This document shows positions 36,638 to 44,905 of a stretch of 51,451 bases of DNA, piece after piece. The notes under the pieces were generated by a model that made no database searches, was not told where the DNA came from, and worked only from the letters and a program-made list of their open reading frames with translations. The stretch spans positions 1 to 51,451 of the forward strand of contig CABVAP010000004.1 of the NCBI GenBank assembly GCA_902496345.1. The letters run 5' to 3'. The translations under genes were made by a program, and so were the position numbers. This DNA comes from an uncultured Eubacteriales bacterium (GTDB taxonomy: Bacteria > Bacillota > Clostridia > Lachnospirales > CAG-274). Every line of letters starts with the position of its first letter. Position 1 is the first letter of the stretch.

Positions 36638-36666
36638 ATAATACCACAATTTCAGGAAAATGTCAA
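36638..36666 (-). promoter_or_regulatory. Sigma-A promoter of rpoBC
   Basis: Minus-strand TTGACA (36666-36661) and TATTAT (36643-36638) with a 17-base spacer. It predicts a leader of about 330 bases before rpoB. Confidence 0.75.
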
Positions 36667-36736
36667 GGTATTTTTTGTTACGTGTGTAAAATGTAATTTT
36701 AAAGCTTAAATTAAATAATTTAAATAGAGCAAATTT

Positions 36737-36787
36737 AAAAGGTGTTAAGTACATAGCTAACGTTGGCTTGTATGCTTAACACCTTTT
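36737..36787 (-). terminator. Terminator of the stalk-domain gene
   Basis: AAAAGGTGTTAAG (36737-36749) and CTTAACACCTTTT (36775-36787) form a perfect 13-bp stem with a partly paired 25-base loop, starting 14 bases past the stop of the minus-strand gene. Confidence 0.8.
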
Positions 36788-36800
36788 TTGTATGTTTATG

Positions 36801-37553
36801 TCAAAAATCAAGATTATATTTTTTAGCAAAATTTTTAAGCTTTTGTATATATACGCTGTATTGGCTTTGGATTTCAGACAGTTTGTCAGTATCTGTTATG
36901 TTTCCGTAATTTTTAACAGTACGTTCATAAGCATTTATTTGAGTTATAAGGGTGACTAATTCCTCAGCACCGGCATTTGATAGCTTACTTCGTTGTTGTG
37001 TTAATTTGTTCATAAGTGTATGAAGTTCGTCTGTTGTACCAACATTAGTAGCTTTTGCCGATGTAATATCTTCGTGCGTTGGCTGATATGTGGATATTTC
37101 AATCAACCTTATTGATGAGTTCCATTCAACTTTTGCACCAAACGCTTGAGATACAGCACGAACAGGGATAAGAGTTCTGCCATTTACGATTTTAGGTGCA
37201 ACATCAAGAGTCACAGCCTTGTTGTTTACAGTCATTGTTTTTGAACCAATTTTAAGAGTAACAACAGTAGTACCTTTTCTGCAAGATATAACTTTTGTTT
37301 TGTCGTTCCACTCAACAGCGACACCCATTGATTCAAGGATAGCTCTAAAAGGTACAAGCGTAACCCCTTTTTCTATAATAGGTTCTTGGTCGAAATAAAT
37401 GCTGTAACCGTCTACTTTTATTGATATAGGGGCATCATCATCAGTCGTTGTAGTTATAGTCGTAACCGTTGTTGTCTTAGCAAATACAGTACTTGAAGTC
37501 AATATTGAAATTGCAAAAAACATTGGAACTACTTTACATAAACTTCTTTTCAT
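36801..37553 (-). CDS. Secreted stalk-domain (copper amine oxidase N-terminal-like) protein
   Basis: Exported protein of 250 residues. A signal peptide (1-26, ending VFAKT) precedes a Thr-rich stretch and a stalk/copper-amine-oxidase N-terminal-like domain (about 45-150) with its repeated signature: VPFRAILESMGVAVEWNDK and IPVRAVSQAFGAKVEWNSS, each followed by a strand and TLKIGSKTMTVN-type turns. The C-terminal 90 residues are helical with no known domain. The ATG follows GGGAGG by 7 bases; an upstream in-frame start overlaps the ribosome site. Stalk domains are common cell-surface modules in Clostridia; no enzyme activity is implied. Confidence 0.85.
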   Translation of the reverse strand: MKRSLCKVVPMFFAISILTSSTVFAKTTTVTTITTTTDDDAPISIKVDGYSIYFDQEPIIEKGVTLVPFRAILESMGVAVEWNDKTKVISCRKGTTVVTLKIGSKTMTVNNKAVTLDVAPKIVNGRTLIPVRAVSQAFGAKVEWNSSIRLIEISTYQPTHEDITSAKATNVGTTDELHTLMNKLTQQRSKLSNAGAEELVTLITQINAYERTVKNYGNITDTDKLSEIQSQYSVYIQKLKNFAKKYNLDF

Positions 37554-37872
37554 AAAAATACCTCCCATTATTTTTCATAAAGCCTTAAATCAAGGCAATA
37601 TTGTTGTTATAACCCAAAACTTTTTCAACAGGTCAAACAAATTGAAATTAGCTTTTAAACTAACCTAACCCCCAAACTATTAATCATAGCTTAAAACATT
37701 TTAAATCTAAATTTTCTATCCAAAACTTAAACTATTCTAAACCAATCCAAATTTCAAACATTTAGTCAATAGCCTAAGTCCACTTTAATTACTCCGTAAG
37801 CAAATCAAAACAAAAAACTTTTTTGCTCTCAATCCAAAACAGCTCTAACTATTTTTCAAGCCAATCCAAACA
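37554..37872. other. Non-coding gap with strand-biased composition
   Basis: Between panD and the stalk gene, both on the minus strand. The plus strand is almost free of G and rich in CCAAA/CTAA words, so the minus-strand RNA is C-poor with repeated TTTGGATTG-like words. No hairpin terminator for panD, promoter match or frame was convincing. Confidence 0.4.
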
Positions 37873-38256
37873 CTAAACAAGTTTGCCGTGTTTTTCGTAT
37901 CGACTAACTTTTGAAATTTTATTTTCATCATCAACAAATACAACACGTGGTTCGTGCTTTCCTGCTTCTTCCGGTGTCATCTGTGCATAACTCATAATTA
38001 TTACAAGGTCACCTTTTTGAACACATCTTGCAGCAGCACCGTTAAGGCAAATTATACCAGAGCCTCTTTCACCTTTAATTGTATAAGTTTCAAATCTCTG
38101 CCCATTGTTTATATCAACAATGTGAACTTGTTCATATTCAAGTATACCGGCTGCGTCAAGCAAATCTTCATCAACCGTGATACTTCCGACATAATCAAGT
38201 TCAGCCTGTGTAACTTTGGCTCTGTGAATTTTTCCTTTAAGCATATTTATAGTCAT
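37873..38256 (-). CDS. panD: Aspartate 1-decarboxylase
   Basis: Pyruvoyl enzyme making beta-alanine from aspartate for pantothenate. 127 residues, the normal length. The self-cleavage site is Gly24-Ser25 in DYVGSITVDE, and the family motifs KIHRAKVTQAEL, NGAAARCVQKGDLVIIMSY and PRVVFVDDENKI are intact. GGAGG lies 7 bases before the ATG. It is the last gene of panG-panB-panC-panD and starts 20 bases after panC. Confidence 0.95.
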   Translation of the reverse strand: MTINMLKGKIHRAKVTQAELDYVGSITVDEDLLDAAGILEYEQVHIVDINNGQRFETYTIKGERGSGIICLNGAAARCVQKGDLVIIMSYAQMTPEEAGKHEPRVVFVDDENKISKVSRYEKHGKLV

Positions 38257-38276
38257 AATTACACCTCCGAACTAAA

Positions 38277-39119
38277 TTAGTCTACAATAAAATTATCAAT
38301 AAGTCTTGTTTTACCGATATAAACAGCGATAGCAGTAAGAATAGGACCGTTTATTTCTGTAACAGGCTGAAGCATATTCATATCAACAATCTCAACATAA
38401 TCAATTTTAGCAAGTTTTTCTTTTTCAATTTCTGCTGTGATAGCTGCGATAACTTTTTTAGCGTCTTTTTCGCCGTCTTCGATAAGTTTTTTACCAACTT
38501 TAAGAGAGCGAGAGAGAATAACAGCAGCTTGTCTTTCTTCTTGACTTAAATAAGTATTTCTTGAACTTTTAGCAAGACCGTCTTCTTCTCTGATAATAGG
38601 ACAACCGATTATTTCAATATTAAAGTTAAGGTCAGAAACCATTCTTTTTATAATAGCAAGCTGTTGTGCATCTTTTTGACCAAAATATGCTCTGTCAGGG
38701 CAAACAATGTTAAAGAGTTTAGCAACAACAGTACAAACGCCTTTAAAATGTATAGGACGGCTTTTTCCGCAAAGACCGTTAGGCAATGTATTCATATTTA
38801 CAAAAGATGAAAAATATTCGCTGTACATTTCAGAAATTTCAGGATTAAATATAACATCACCGCCAGCGACTTCGCATATTTCAGAATCTCTTTCAATATC
38901 TCTAGGGTAGCTGTCAAAGTCTTCGTTTTCGCCAAATTGCATAGGATTTACAAAATCGCTAACGATAACTCTGTCGTTTTGCTCACTTGCCTTTTTGATA
39001 AGACTTTGATGACCTTCGTGAAGATAACCCATAGTAGGAACAAGTCCGATAGATAACCCTTCTTTTCTCCAGTTTGCAACAATCTCTCTAACTTCGTCAA
39101 CAGTTTTAACAATTTTCAT
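38277..39119 (-). CDS. panC: Pantothenate synthetase
   Basis: ATP-dependent ligase joining pantoate and beta-alanine. 280 residues. The nucleotidylyltransferase motif LHEGH is at 33-37 after VPTMGY; pantoate contacts FVNPMQFGENEDFDSYPR and the KSSRNTYLS loop near 185 are present. AGGAGG precedes the ATG, 21 bases after panB. Cytoplasmic, third step of the operon's pathway. Confidence 0.95.
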   Translation of the reverse strand: MKIVKTVDEVREIVANWRKEGLSIGLVPTMGYLHEGHQSLIKKASEQNDRVIVSDFVNPMQFGENEDFDSYPRDIERDSEICEVAGGDVIFNPEISEMYSEYFSSFVNMNTLPNGLCGKSRPIHFKGVCTVVAKLFNIVCPDRAYFGQKDAQQLAIIKRMVSDLNFNIEIIGCPIIREEDGLAKSSRNTYLSQEERQAAVILSRSLKVGKKLIEDGEKDAKKVIAAITAEIEKEKLAKIDYVEIVDMNMLQPVTEINGPILTAIAVYIGKTRLIDNFIVD

Positions 39120-39140
39120 AAAAGTTCCTCCTAGAACAAA

Positions 39141-39968
39141 TTAGTACAATTTTTCAATAATTTCGTCATCAATAGAAAATCCATTTTCTTTAGCAGGGAA
39201 AACTCCGGAAGAGATTTCTTCGCCATAAGCCTTAAAGGCATTTCTCATAATTTCGCCAACATCAGCATATTTTTTAGCAAATTTAGGAATGAAATCAGAG
39301 AACATAGCAAGCATATCTTGATAAACAAGAACTTGTCCGTCACAGTCAGGGCCGGCACCGATACCGATAGTAGGGATAGATAATTTTTCTGTAACAATTT
39401 TAGCAAGTTTAGACGGAACACACTCAAGGACAAGAGCGAAAGCACCAGCGTCTTGAACAGCAAGAGCATCATCAATCAATTTTTGAGCAGCCTCAATAGA
39501 TTTACCTTGAACTTTAAATCCACCGAAAGCATTAACAGACTGTGGAGTAAGTCCAAGATGAGCAACAACAGGGATAGAAGCCTTAACGATAGCTTGTATA
39601 TGAGGAACAAAATCTGCCCCACCCTCAAGTTTAACAGCATTTGCGTGACCCTCTTTTATAAGTCTGCCGGCATTTTTAACAGCGTCATAAACAGAAGTCT
39701 GATATGACATAAAAGGCAAATCGGTAACAATAAGTGCGTTTTTAACCCCTCTTGCAACGGCAGCAGAATGATGAATCATATCTTCCATAGTAACAGAAAG
39801 GGTATTTTCATATCCAAGCACAACGTTGCCGAGCGAATCACCGACTAAAATAGAGTTTATACCGGCTTCATCAATAAGTTTTGCAGTAGAGTAATCATAA
39901 GCTGTAAGCATAGATAATTTTTGATTGTTTTCTTTTGCCTTTGCGAAAGTAATAACAGTATTTTTCAT
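39141..39968 (-). CDS. panB: Ketopantoate hydroxymethyltransferase
   Basis: First committed enzyme of pantoate synthesis, transferring a hydroxymethyl group from methylene-THF to ketoisovalerate. 275 residues. Conserved stretches are LTAYDYSTAKLIDEAG, VGDSLGNVVLGYENT (Mg2+-binding Asp), VKLEGG, VVAHLGLTPQSVNAFGG and IGIGAGPDCDGQVLV with the catalytic-site residues intact. Its start overlaps the panG stop by 4 bases (ATGA), so the pair is translationally coupled. Confidence 0.95.
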   Translation of the reverse strand: MKNTVITFAKAKENNQKLSMLTAYDYSTAKLIDEAGINSILVGDSLGNVVLGYENTLSVTMEDMIHHSAAVARGVKNALIVTDLPFMSYQTSVYDAVKNAGRLIKEGHANAVKLEGGADFVPHIQAIVKASIPVVAHLGLTPQSVNAFGGFKVQGKSIEAAQKLIDDALAVQDAGAFALVLECVPSKLAKIVTEKLSIPTIGIGAGPDCDGQVLVYQDMLAMFSDFIPKFAKKYADVGEIMRNAFKAYGEEISSGVFPAKENGFSIDDEIIEKLY

Positions 39969-40822
39969 TTTGAAACCTCCAAAATTTCATCTAGTTTGTC
40001 ATAACAAGTATCAGGATTTTTAATTTTTGCAAAATCAGAGAGTTTAGAAGATAATAGCTTGTAAATCTCTTTGTTTTTAAGGTCATCACCTAAAGCATTG
40101 ATATGCTTTTCGATTGTGAGTAAGTCACATCTTTCAACAGGTCCGGTTAAAGCTCCCAAGATTCCGTTTTGATATATGTTTTGTATGTTACCAAGTATAA
40201 GAGGCATAGTTGCAGAAATAGCCTCTTTTTCATCAAAACCACATTGCGTAAGAAACTCAGTTCCCTGAGCGATAAGAGCAGTAACAAGATTGCTTTGAAA
40301 AACACAAGCAAGATGATAAAGTGTTTTTTTCTGAGGTTGACCTATAACCTTGACATTGTTGCCAATACCTTTCAAAATTTTTTGAATTTCATCACAGGCA
40401 AAAGAATTTCCCTCAACAGTAAAAAATGCCTTGGCAAAATTTTCAAAAGCTTTATCTTTGTTGTTTATTGCAATCATAGGGTGAACAGAGCAAACAAAGC
40501 ACCCTTTTTCGGTTGCATTTTGAAAAACTTCAGAAGATAAAGACCCACTACAATGGCAAATAATTTTTCCCTGTAAATCAAGGGAATATATTTTTTTCCA
40601 GACATCATAAATAACGCTGTCTTTAACGGTTATAAAGACAATGTCAGAGTTTGCTATAAGTGAGTAAAAATCGCCAAAACAATCAGATTCAGTAAATTCG
40701 GAAGCAAATTTAGCATTTTGAGCATTTCTGCTAAAAAAACCGGAAATTTGGACATTGTTTATCTGCAAATATTTAGCAAAAGAACAACCAACCTTTCCTG
40801 CTCCGATAAAACCAATTTTCAT
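39965..40822 (-). CDS. panG: PanG-type ketopantoate reductase (DUF2520 family)
   Basis: A 285-residue protein with an N-terminal Rossmann domain (GAGKVGCS at 7-14) and a C-terminal DUF2520 helical domain (about 125-270; YHLACVFQSNLVTALIAQG, LTGPVERCDLLTIEKHI). This family includes PanG, shown in other bacteria including Clostridioides to reduce ketopantoate where panE is absent. Its place as first gene of panG-panB-panC-panD with a 4-base overlap to panB strongly supports that role. With it the operon covers every step from ketoisovalerate and aspartate to pantothenate. Confidence 0.85.
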   Translation of the reverse strand: MKIGFIGAGKVGCSFAKYLQINNVQISGFFSRNAQNAKFASEFTESDCFGDFYSLIANSDIVFITVKDSVIYDVWKKIYSLDLQGKIICHCSGSLSSEVFQNATEKGCFVCSVHPMIAINNKDKAFENFAKAFFTVEGNSFACDEIQKILKGIGNNVKVIGQPQKKTLYHLACVFQSNLVTALIAQGTEFLTQCGFDEKEAISATMPLILGNIQNIYQNGILGALTGPVERCDLLTIEKHINALGDDLKNKEIYKLLSSKLSDFAKIKNPDTCYDKLDEILEVSK

Positions 40823-40968
40823 AAAAACACCTCCGTCCCACTCTAAAAAGATGCAGGCTGAAATCCTTTTAAGTTTAACTTAAATTAAAATTTTAATTAT
40901 AAAAAATAATCAAAGTACAGTTTCAGTAAGAATATTGCCTAGATTATAATTATGTATAGAAAAATAAA

Positions 40969-40993
40969 AGCCCCATACCAAAGGCATAGAGCT
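40969..40993 (-). terminator. Second terminator after rpmE
   Basis: On the minus strand AGCTCTATGCC pairs with GGTATGGGGCT (11 pairs including three G-T) around TTT, followed by TTTTATTTTT. It backs up the hairpin at 41087-41110. The rest of the 40823-41125 gap holds the presumed panG promoter region, for which no clear -35/-10 pair stood out. Confidence 0.7.
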
Positions 40994-41086
40994 GTCAAAA
41001 CGAACACTAAGCCGAAAAATAGTAATAGCTTACTAATATCTATCTTTGTCCGTTACTAAAAAGCAAAATAACATAAATCAAGCAAA

Positions 41087-41110
41087 AGGTTGCCGAACAA
41101 GCGACAACCT
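41087..41110 (-). terminator. Terminator after rpmE
   Basis: Minus-strand stem AGGTTGTCG / CGGCAACCT (9 pairs, one G-T), loop of 6, then TTTTG. It begins 15 bases past the rpmE stop. Confidence 0.7.
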
Positions 41111-41125
41111 AAAAGGAAACTAGAA

Positions 41126-41329
41126 TTAGTTTCTGCCGTATTTTTTATTGAATTTATCAACACGTCCACCAGCGTCAAGTAAAAGTTTCTGGCTACCTGT
41201 GTAGAATGGGTGGCATTTAGAACAAACTTCGACTTTGATTTCTTCTTTAGTAGAACCAATTACAAATTCGTTACCACAGTTACATTTTACTTTAGCTTGG
41301 AAGTATTCTGGATGGATACCTTCTTTCAT
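41126..41329 (-). CDS. rpmE: Ribosomal protein L31 (zinc-binding type)
   Basis: Large-subunit ribosomal protein of 67 residues. Zinc ligands Cys16, Cys18, Cys36 and Cys39 (KCNCGN and VCSKCHPFYTG) mark the zinc-containing L31 rather than the zinc-free YtiA-type. AAGAGGTG precedes the ATG. Own promoter and two terminators make it monocistronic. Confidence 0.96.
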   Translation of the reverse strand: MKEGIHPEYFQAKVKCNCGNEFVIGSTKEEIKVEVCSKCHPFYTGSQKLLLDAGGRVDKFNKKYGRN

Positions 41330-41398
41330 TACTTACACCTCTTTCTTTTAATTGAGATACATTTTGGCATCTCGTCGTTTCAATAACATAACAAGGGT

Positions 41399-41427
41399 AT
41401 TGTACCATAAAGAATAAAGTAAATCAA
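41399..41427 (-). promoter_or_regulatory. Sigma-A promoter of rpmE
   Basis: Minus-strand TTGATT (41427-41422) and TACAAT (41404-41399) with a 17-base spacer. A small GAGAT/ATCTC hairpin lies in the leader, before the ribosome site, where L31 leaders can bind L31; whether it does so here is untested. Confidence 0.65.
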
Positions 41428-41594
41428 CACAATTTTTTAATTTCAGAAAACTTTGTGACTTTTGAACAAAAACAAAGGATTATTAGGATATTTGCAGAAC
41501 AAATATATGAATAATTCAATAATTTCAAACTCTTTAAAACCAAAAATATAATTCACAATCCTAAAACTTCAAACTCAACTCCCAAAGGCACTTA

Positions 41595-42248
41595 CTACAT
41601 AAATTCAAAAAACTTCTGTATAGCCTCTTCCTTGATGATAGGCTCAGCGTGTTCCTCAAGAAAATATTTAGATATAACGTTTGATGTGTGTCTTGTTCCA
41701 TATTCAGATAAAATAACTTCAAGTGTGTCTGTTTCTAATTGGTCAGCAGAGTTATCGTTCTGTATAACAAGTAAATAATGGTCTTTGTATTTGTATAAAG
41801 AGTTAGTTCCGGAGAACAATTTAAAAATCTTGTGAGAAACAGCAATAATATCATCAATTTTTTCAAATGAGTATATAAGTACATCAGAATCTAAGTCTTC
41901 ATCGATACTAGAGAAGAAATCAGTTTTAATGTCACTTCTTTTAAATTTTCTTTCTTCCTTGCTAGGAGGAATAAGGGAAAATTTATTATCAACGTTAGTG
42001 TCTTCAGAAACTTTAGAAACAATAATGACGATACCGTCTACAGCCGTAGGGGCAGCCTCTATCATAAGTGGCGAATTTTCTATATCAAAGCCACAAGTTT
42101 CAACGGCCTGTTCCATCATCTCACGAAAAAGAGCTTGTGTTTTTTCCGAACCGTAAGCAAGTTCTGTAAGTTTAATATTCCTTTCTTTAAGGTCAGCCTT
42201 GTCTAAAAAAACTTTAATTTGATTTTCGCTTATTTTTTCTATCTTCAA
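41595..42248 (-). CDS. mecA: Adaptor protein MecA
   Basis: ClpC adaptor of 217 residues that delivers substrates for proteolysis in Firmicutes. The N-terminal substrate-binding domain starts MKIEKISENQIKVFLDKADL, followed by an acidic linker (about 95-125) and a C-terminal ClpC-binding domain ending in the KFFEFM helix. The start is read as TTG because the family begins MKIEKI and AAGGAAG lies 8-10 bases upstream; the GTG three codons earlier touches the ribosome site. Monocistronic on the minus strand. Confidence 0.85.
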   Translation of the reverse strand: MKIEKISENQIKVFLDKADLKERNIKLTELAYGSEKTQALFREMMEQAVETCGFDIENSPLMIEAAPTAVDGIVIIVSKVSEDTNVDNKFSLIPPSKEERKFKRSDIKTDFFSSIDEDLDSDVLIYSFEKIDDIIAVSHKIFKLFSGTNSLYKYKDHYLLVIQNDNSADQLETDTLEVILSEYGTRHTSNVISKYFLEEHAEPIIKEEAIQKFFEFM

Positions 42249-42407
42249 TATAATCACTTCCTTAATGTGCTTATAGTAAAATATGTCAAGTTAAGTGGGT
42301 AAACATCTACACATTCATTATAATTAATATCTTGATAAATGTAAAGAGGAATATTGTTGCATTATTGATAAAAATAATATAAAATAGACTTTTGGAGCTT
42401 ATAATCG

Positions 42408-42436
42408 TTGACTTTTTGTTCTTATACTATTAAAAT
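42408..42436 (+). promoter_or_regulatory. Sigma-A promoter of the low-complexity membrane protein
   Basis: TTGACT (42408-42413) and TAAAAT (42431-42436) with 17 bases between, about 100 bases before the start. Confidence 0.6.
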
Positions 42437-42537
42437 TATAAGAGGTATGTTATAGAAATAAAATTTCAATAGTTATAGAGAGTTCAACTCTTTTATAATA
42501 TGAGTTAACTTTGATATTTATGTCGGAGGTACTAATT

Positions 42538-43977
42538 TTGAAAAATCCAGAACAAAATTCAAATAACGCAAAGGGCAAAGCAGCTGTAAAACAAGATTTA
42601 GAGAACACGTTAAGCTATTACAACTCTGCCCTTACCAGAAAAGTTGTCGGTCAACTTTTCGATGACTATGTAAAAGAAGATGAGGAGTCTTTTTTTACAA
42701 GGAATATAGATAACACAGATTACATTTCAAACGATAAAACAGATAACGAAAACGTACAGAAGAGTAATTATTATTTTGGCGATACATTTAATAATTTCCC
42801 AAAAGATAAGCTTTTACCTACAGATAATCAACAAGAAAAAATTTCAAAAACTAAACAAGATGAACCAGAAGATTTTGACGATGATTATGACGATGACGAC
42901 TATGATGATTTCGATGATGAATATGTTCCAAAAAAACATAAATCATTTAAGTTCTGGTCAAAAAAAGAAAAAATAAATAATGATGAATACTATGATTATG
43001 GCGAGTTTTCAAACGATTTTGATGAGTTTGACGAAACCAATGATAATTACGAAATAGAACGACAAGAAAAAAAAGAAAACAAAAAAATATATAAAAAAGA
43101 GCGAAAAGAAAAAAAGAAAAAATACAATGATGATTACGAAGAATATGAAGATGTTCTTGATAGAAAAAGGCGAGAACTAAATGAAAAGAAAGCAGTAAAT
43201 TATTCAGAGCCAAAAAGGCAATACGATAATACAGCCGTTGATATGAAAAGAAATTCAAAATCAATGCGAGTTGCTGAAAACGCAAATTCCGAGCCACCAA
43301 AGCAAAAGAAGAAGCCTGTTTTCATTACACAACACCCTAAGCAGGCTAAACAACAAAAACAGCCAAACGATGTAAAACAAAATAAGATGGCAAAACCTGT
43401 TCCACCTAAATCAAAAACACCTGAACCTGCACAAAAATCTGTAAAACCACAAAATAACATTGAGTATAATGTGCTTATAAGAGATTTGAGCGTACCACCA
43501 GAAGAAGATGAAATTTCTTACACACAGAGTTTACCACCTCTTGAAAAATATGATATTCCACAAAGAGAACCAAGTTATGAAGATGTAATGAAGTATAGTC
43601 CAAGAAGACGAGGTGGAAGAAATCAAACCGTGAAAAAGAAAAAGAGAGTTCCTTTGTCAGAAAATAAAAATCTCTATTCCGATGGAATTTCACAGCACAC
43701 ACCAAAACGCAAAAATCAGGCACAAAAGTCAAAAATTATAATACATAATCCTGCCCCAAAAAAGAGAAGAAGGTCATATTTGCCATTAATTCTTTTGTTC
43801 ATTGTTTTCATTTTAATTGCAAGCCTTTCTTTCTGTATCACAAAAATAAGTTCATTACAATCAGAAATAGATAGATTAAATGCAATTCAAAATAATAACC
43901 AAACAATTGAACAACAAACTGAGGTTCAATCTGCTGTTGTGCCAGAAAATCAAGAAGATTATACAAATCCAATATAA
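42538..43977 (+). CDS. Low-complexity single-pass membrane protein
   Basis: A 479-residue protein read from a TTG that follows GGAGG by 8 bases. The long cytoplasmic part is disordered: an Asp/Tyr-rich stretch (about 110-135), Lys/Glu-rich charged helix (about 165-225), and Pro/Gln/Lys-rich segments. One membrane helix lies near 410-431 (LPLILLFIVFILIASLSF), followed by an outside coiled coil of about 45 residues (ISSLQSEIDRLNAIQN). The topology (cytoplasmic disordered head, one helix, short outer coiled coil) recalls FtsL-like divisome proteins, but no family is recognised. The nearby LCP gene has a similar Asp/Tyr-rich head. Monocistronic, ended by a 16-bp hairpin. Confidence 0.7.
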   Translation: MKNPEQNSNNAKGKAAVKQDLENTLSYYNSALTRKVVGQLFDDYVKEDEESFFTRNIDNTDYISNDKTDNENVQKSNYYFGDTFNNFPKDKLLPTDNQQEKISKTKQDEPEDFDDDYDDDDYDDFDDEYVPKKHKSFKFWSKKEKINNDEYYDYGEFSNDFDEFDETNDNYEIERQEKKENKKIYKKERKEKKKKYNDDYEEYEDVLDRKRRELNEKKAVNYSEPKRQYDNTAVDMKRNSKSMRVAENANSEPPKQKKKPVFITQHPKQAKQQKQPNDVKQNKMAKPVPPKSKTPEPAQKSVKPQNNIEYNVLIRDLSVPPEEDEISYTQSLPPLEKYDIPQREPSYEDVMKYSPRRRGGRNQTVKKKKRVPLSENKNLYSDGISQHTPKRKNQAQKSKIIIHNPAPKKRRRSYLPLILLFIVFILIASLSFCITKISSLQSEIDRLNAIQNNNQTIEQQTEVQSAVVPENQEDYTNPI

Positions 43978-43986
43978 AAAATAAAG

Positions 43987-44045
43987 ACCTTATAGATTTC
44001 AAAAAACTAAATTAGACACAACATAGTCCTTGAAATCTATAAGGT
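43987..44045 (+). terminator. Terminator of the low-complexity membrane protein gene
   Basis: Perfect 16-bp stem (ACCTTATAGATTTCAA / TTGAAATCTATAAGGT) with a 27-base loop, then TTTATTTTTT. Confidence 0.85.
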
Positions 44046-44209
44046 TTTATTTTTTGCCTGGTAGCATTTATAATTTTCTATATGTAATTTTTTATACCTG
44101 TTAAATATCCATAATCAAACATAAAATAGAAATAGGCTTAAATCCCTACAATTTTTAAGTTTTATTTTGGGTTGCTATTATTAAAACAATCTAACATCTT
44201 CAAATACTA

Positions 44210-44641
44210 CTATTTTTGAGCTTCATTTATTTTATTGCTATTATCAATAATATCTTGTAAGGTAATATTGTCTATAACATTTCTAATAGCCTCATCAAGT
44301 TTTTCCCATACAAACAACGTTGCACATACATCTTTTCGTTCACATAAATTTTCTTCAGTTTCAAGACAGGCAACCGGGGCTAAAGTCCCTTCAATGCTTC
44401 TAAGTATCATACCAACCGTATAATCTTTAGGCTCTTTTAAAAGACTGTATCCACCCATAGGCCCTCTGACACTTTTAACAAGTCCAGCGTGATTAAGAAT
44501 GTTTACGATTTGCTCAAGATATTTAATAGATATACCTTGTCTTTCACCAATGCTTTTAAGACTAACATTACCATTTTGAGAATTAGTTGCAAGGTCAAAC
44601 ATAAATCTCAAAGCATATCTTCCTTTTGTAGAAATTTTCAT
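44210..44641 (-). CDS. Rrf2-family regulator with Fe-S ligands (IscR/CymR type)
   Basis: A 143-residue winged-helix regulator. The start is the ATG after GAGGTGG. The N-terminal DNA-binding domain (KISTKGRYALRFMFDLA, then GISIKYLEQIVNILNHAGLVKS with the recognition helix, and the RGPMGGYSL wing) is intact. Cys92, Cys100 and Cys106 match the IscR cluster-ligand spacing closely, so a 2Fe-2S or similar cofactor is likely. No isc operon lies next to it; its targets are elsewhere. It is divergent from the interrupted cwlD gene and has a palindrome over its own -10 box. Confidence 0.88.
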   Translation of the reverse strand: MKISTKGRYALRFMFDLATNSQNGNVSLKSIGERQGISIKYLEQIVNILNHAGLVKSVRGPMGGYSLLKEPKDYTVGMILRSIEGTLAPVACLETEENLCERKDVCATLFVWEKLDEAIRNVIDNITLQDIIDNSNKINEAQK

Positions 44642-44675
44642 AAAAACCACCTCACTATATCATAACTACAAGTAG

Positions 44676-44708
44676 CTATATTATACTATAGGATTACTAT
44701 GAATACAA
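44676..44708 (-). promoter_or_regulatory. rrf2 promoter with overlapping palindrome
   Basis: Minus-strand TTGTAT (44708-44703) and TATAAT (44685-44680) with 17 bases between. The imperfect palindrome CTATATTATACTATAG (44676-44691) covers the -10 box, fitting an autoregulatory Rrf2 site. Confidence 0.55.
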
Positions 44709-44848
44709 TACCTATTTTACCAAAACACATAAGTTTCCCTTATAAATATAGCTATATAATAATCCTCAATAAAAAATATCTAATACAATAACATCATTCT
44801 ATAACTTTCAAAAACTTTTTGTTTCAGAATTTTAATTTAACCCAAAAA

Positions 44849-44877
44849 GAAACTTTTGTTTATATTTTGCATAAAAT
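44849..44877 (+). promoter_or_regulatory. Possible sigma-E-type promoter of cwlD
   Basis: CATAAAAT (44870-44877) differs by one base from the sigma-E -10 consensus CATACAAT; 14 bases upstream GAAACTT (44849-44855) is a weak -35 match. Placement, about 28 bases before the GTG start, is right for a mother-cell promoter. AT-rich context makes this tentative. Confidence 0.3.
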
Positions 44878-44905
44878 CTATCTATAGAAATAATGGAGTG
44901 ATTTT

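Noticed and set aside
40823..40880. T-box-like AGAGTGGGAC word upstream of panG
   Set aside because: Lacks the specifier loop, AG bulge context and the antiterminator GGTGG core; no terminator follows. Chance match.
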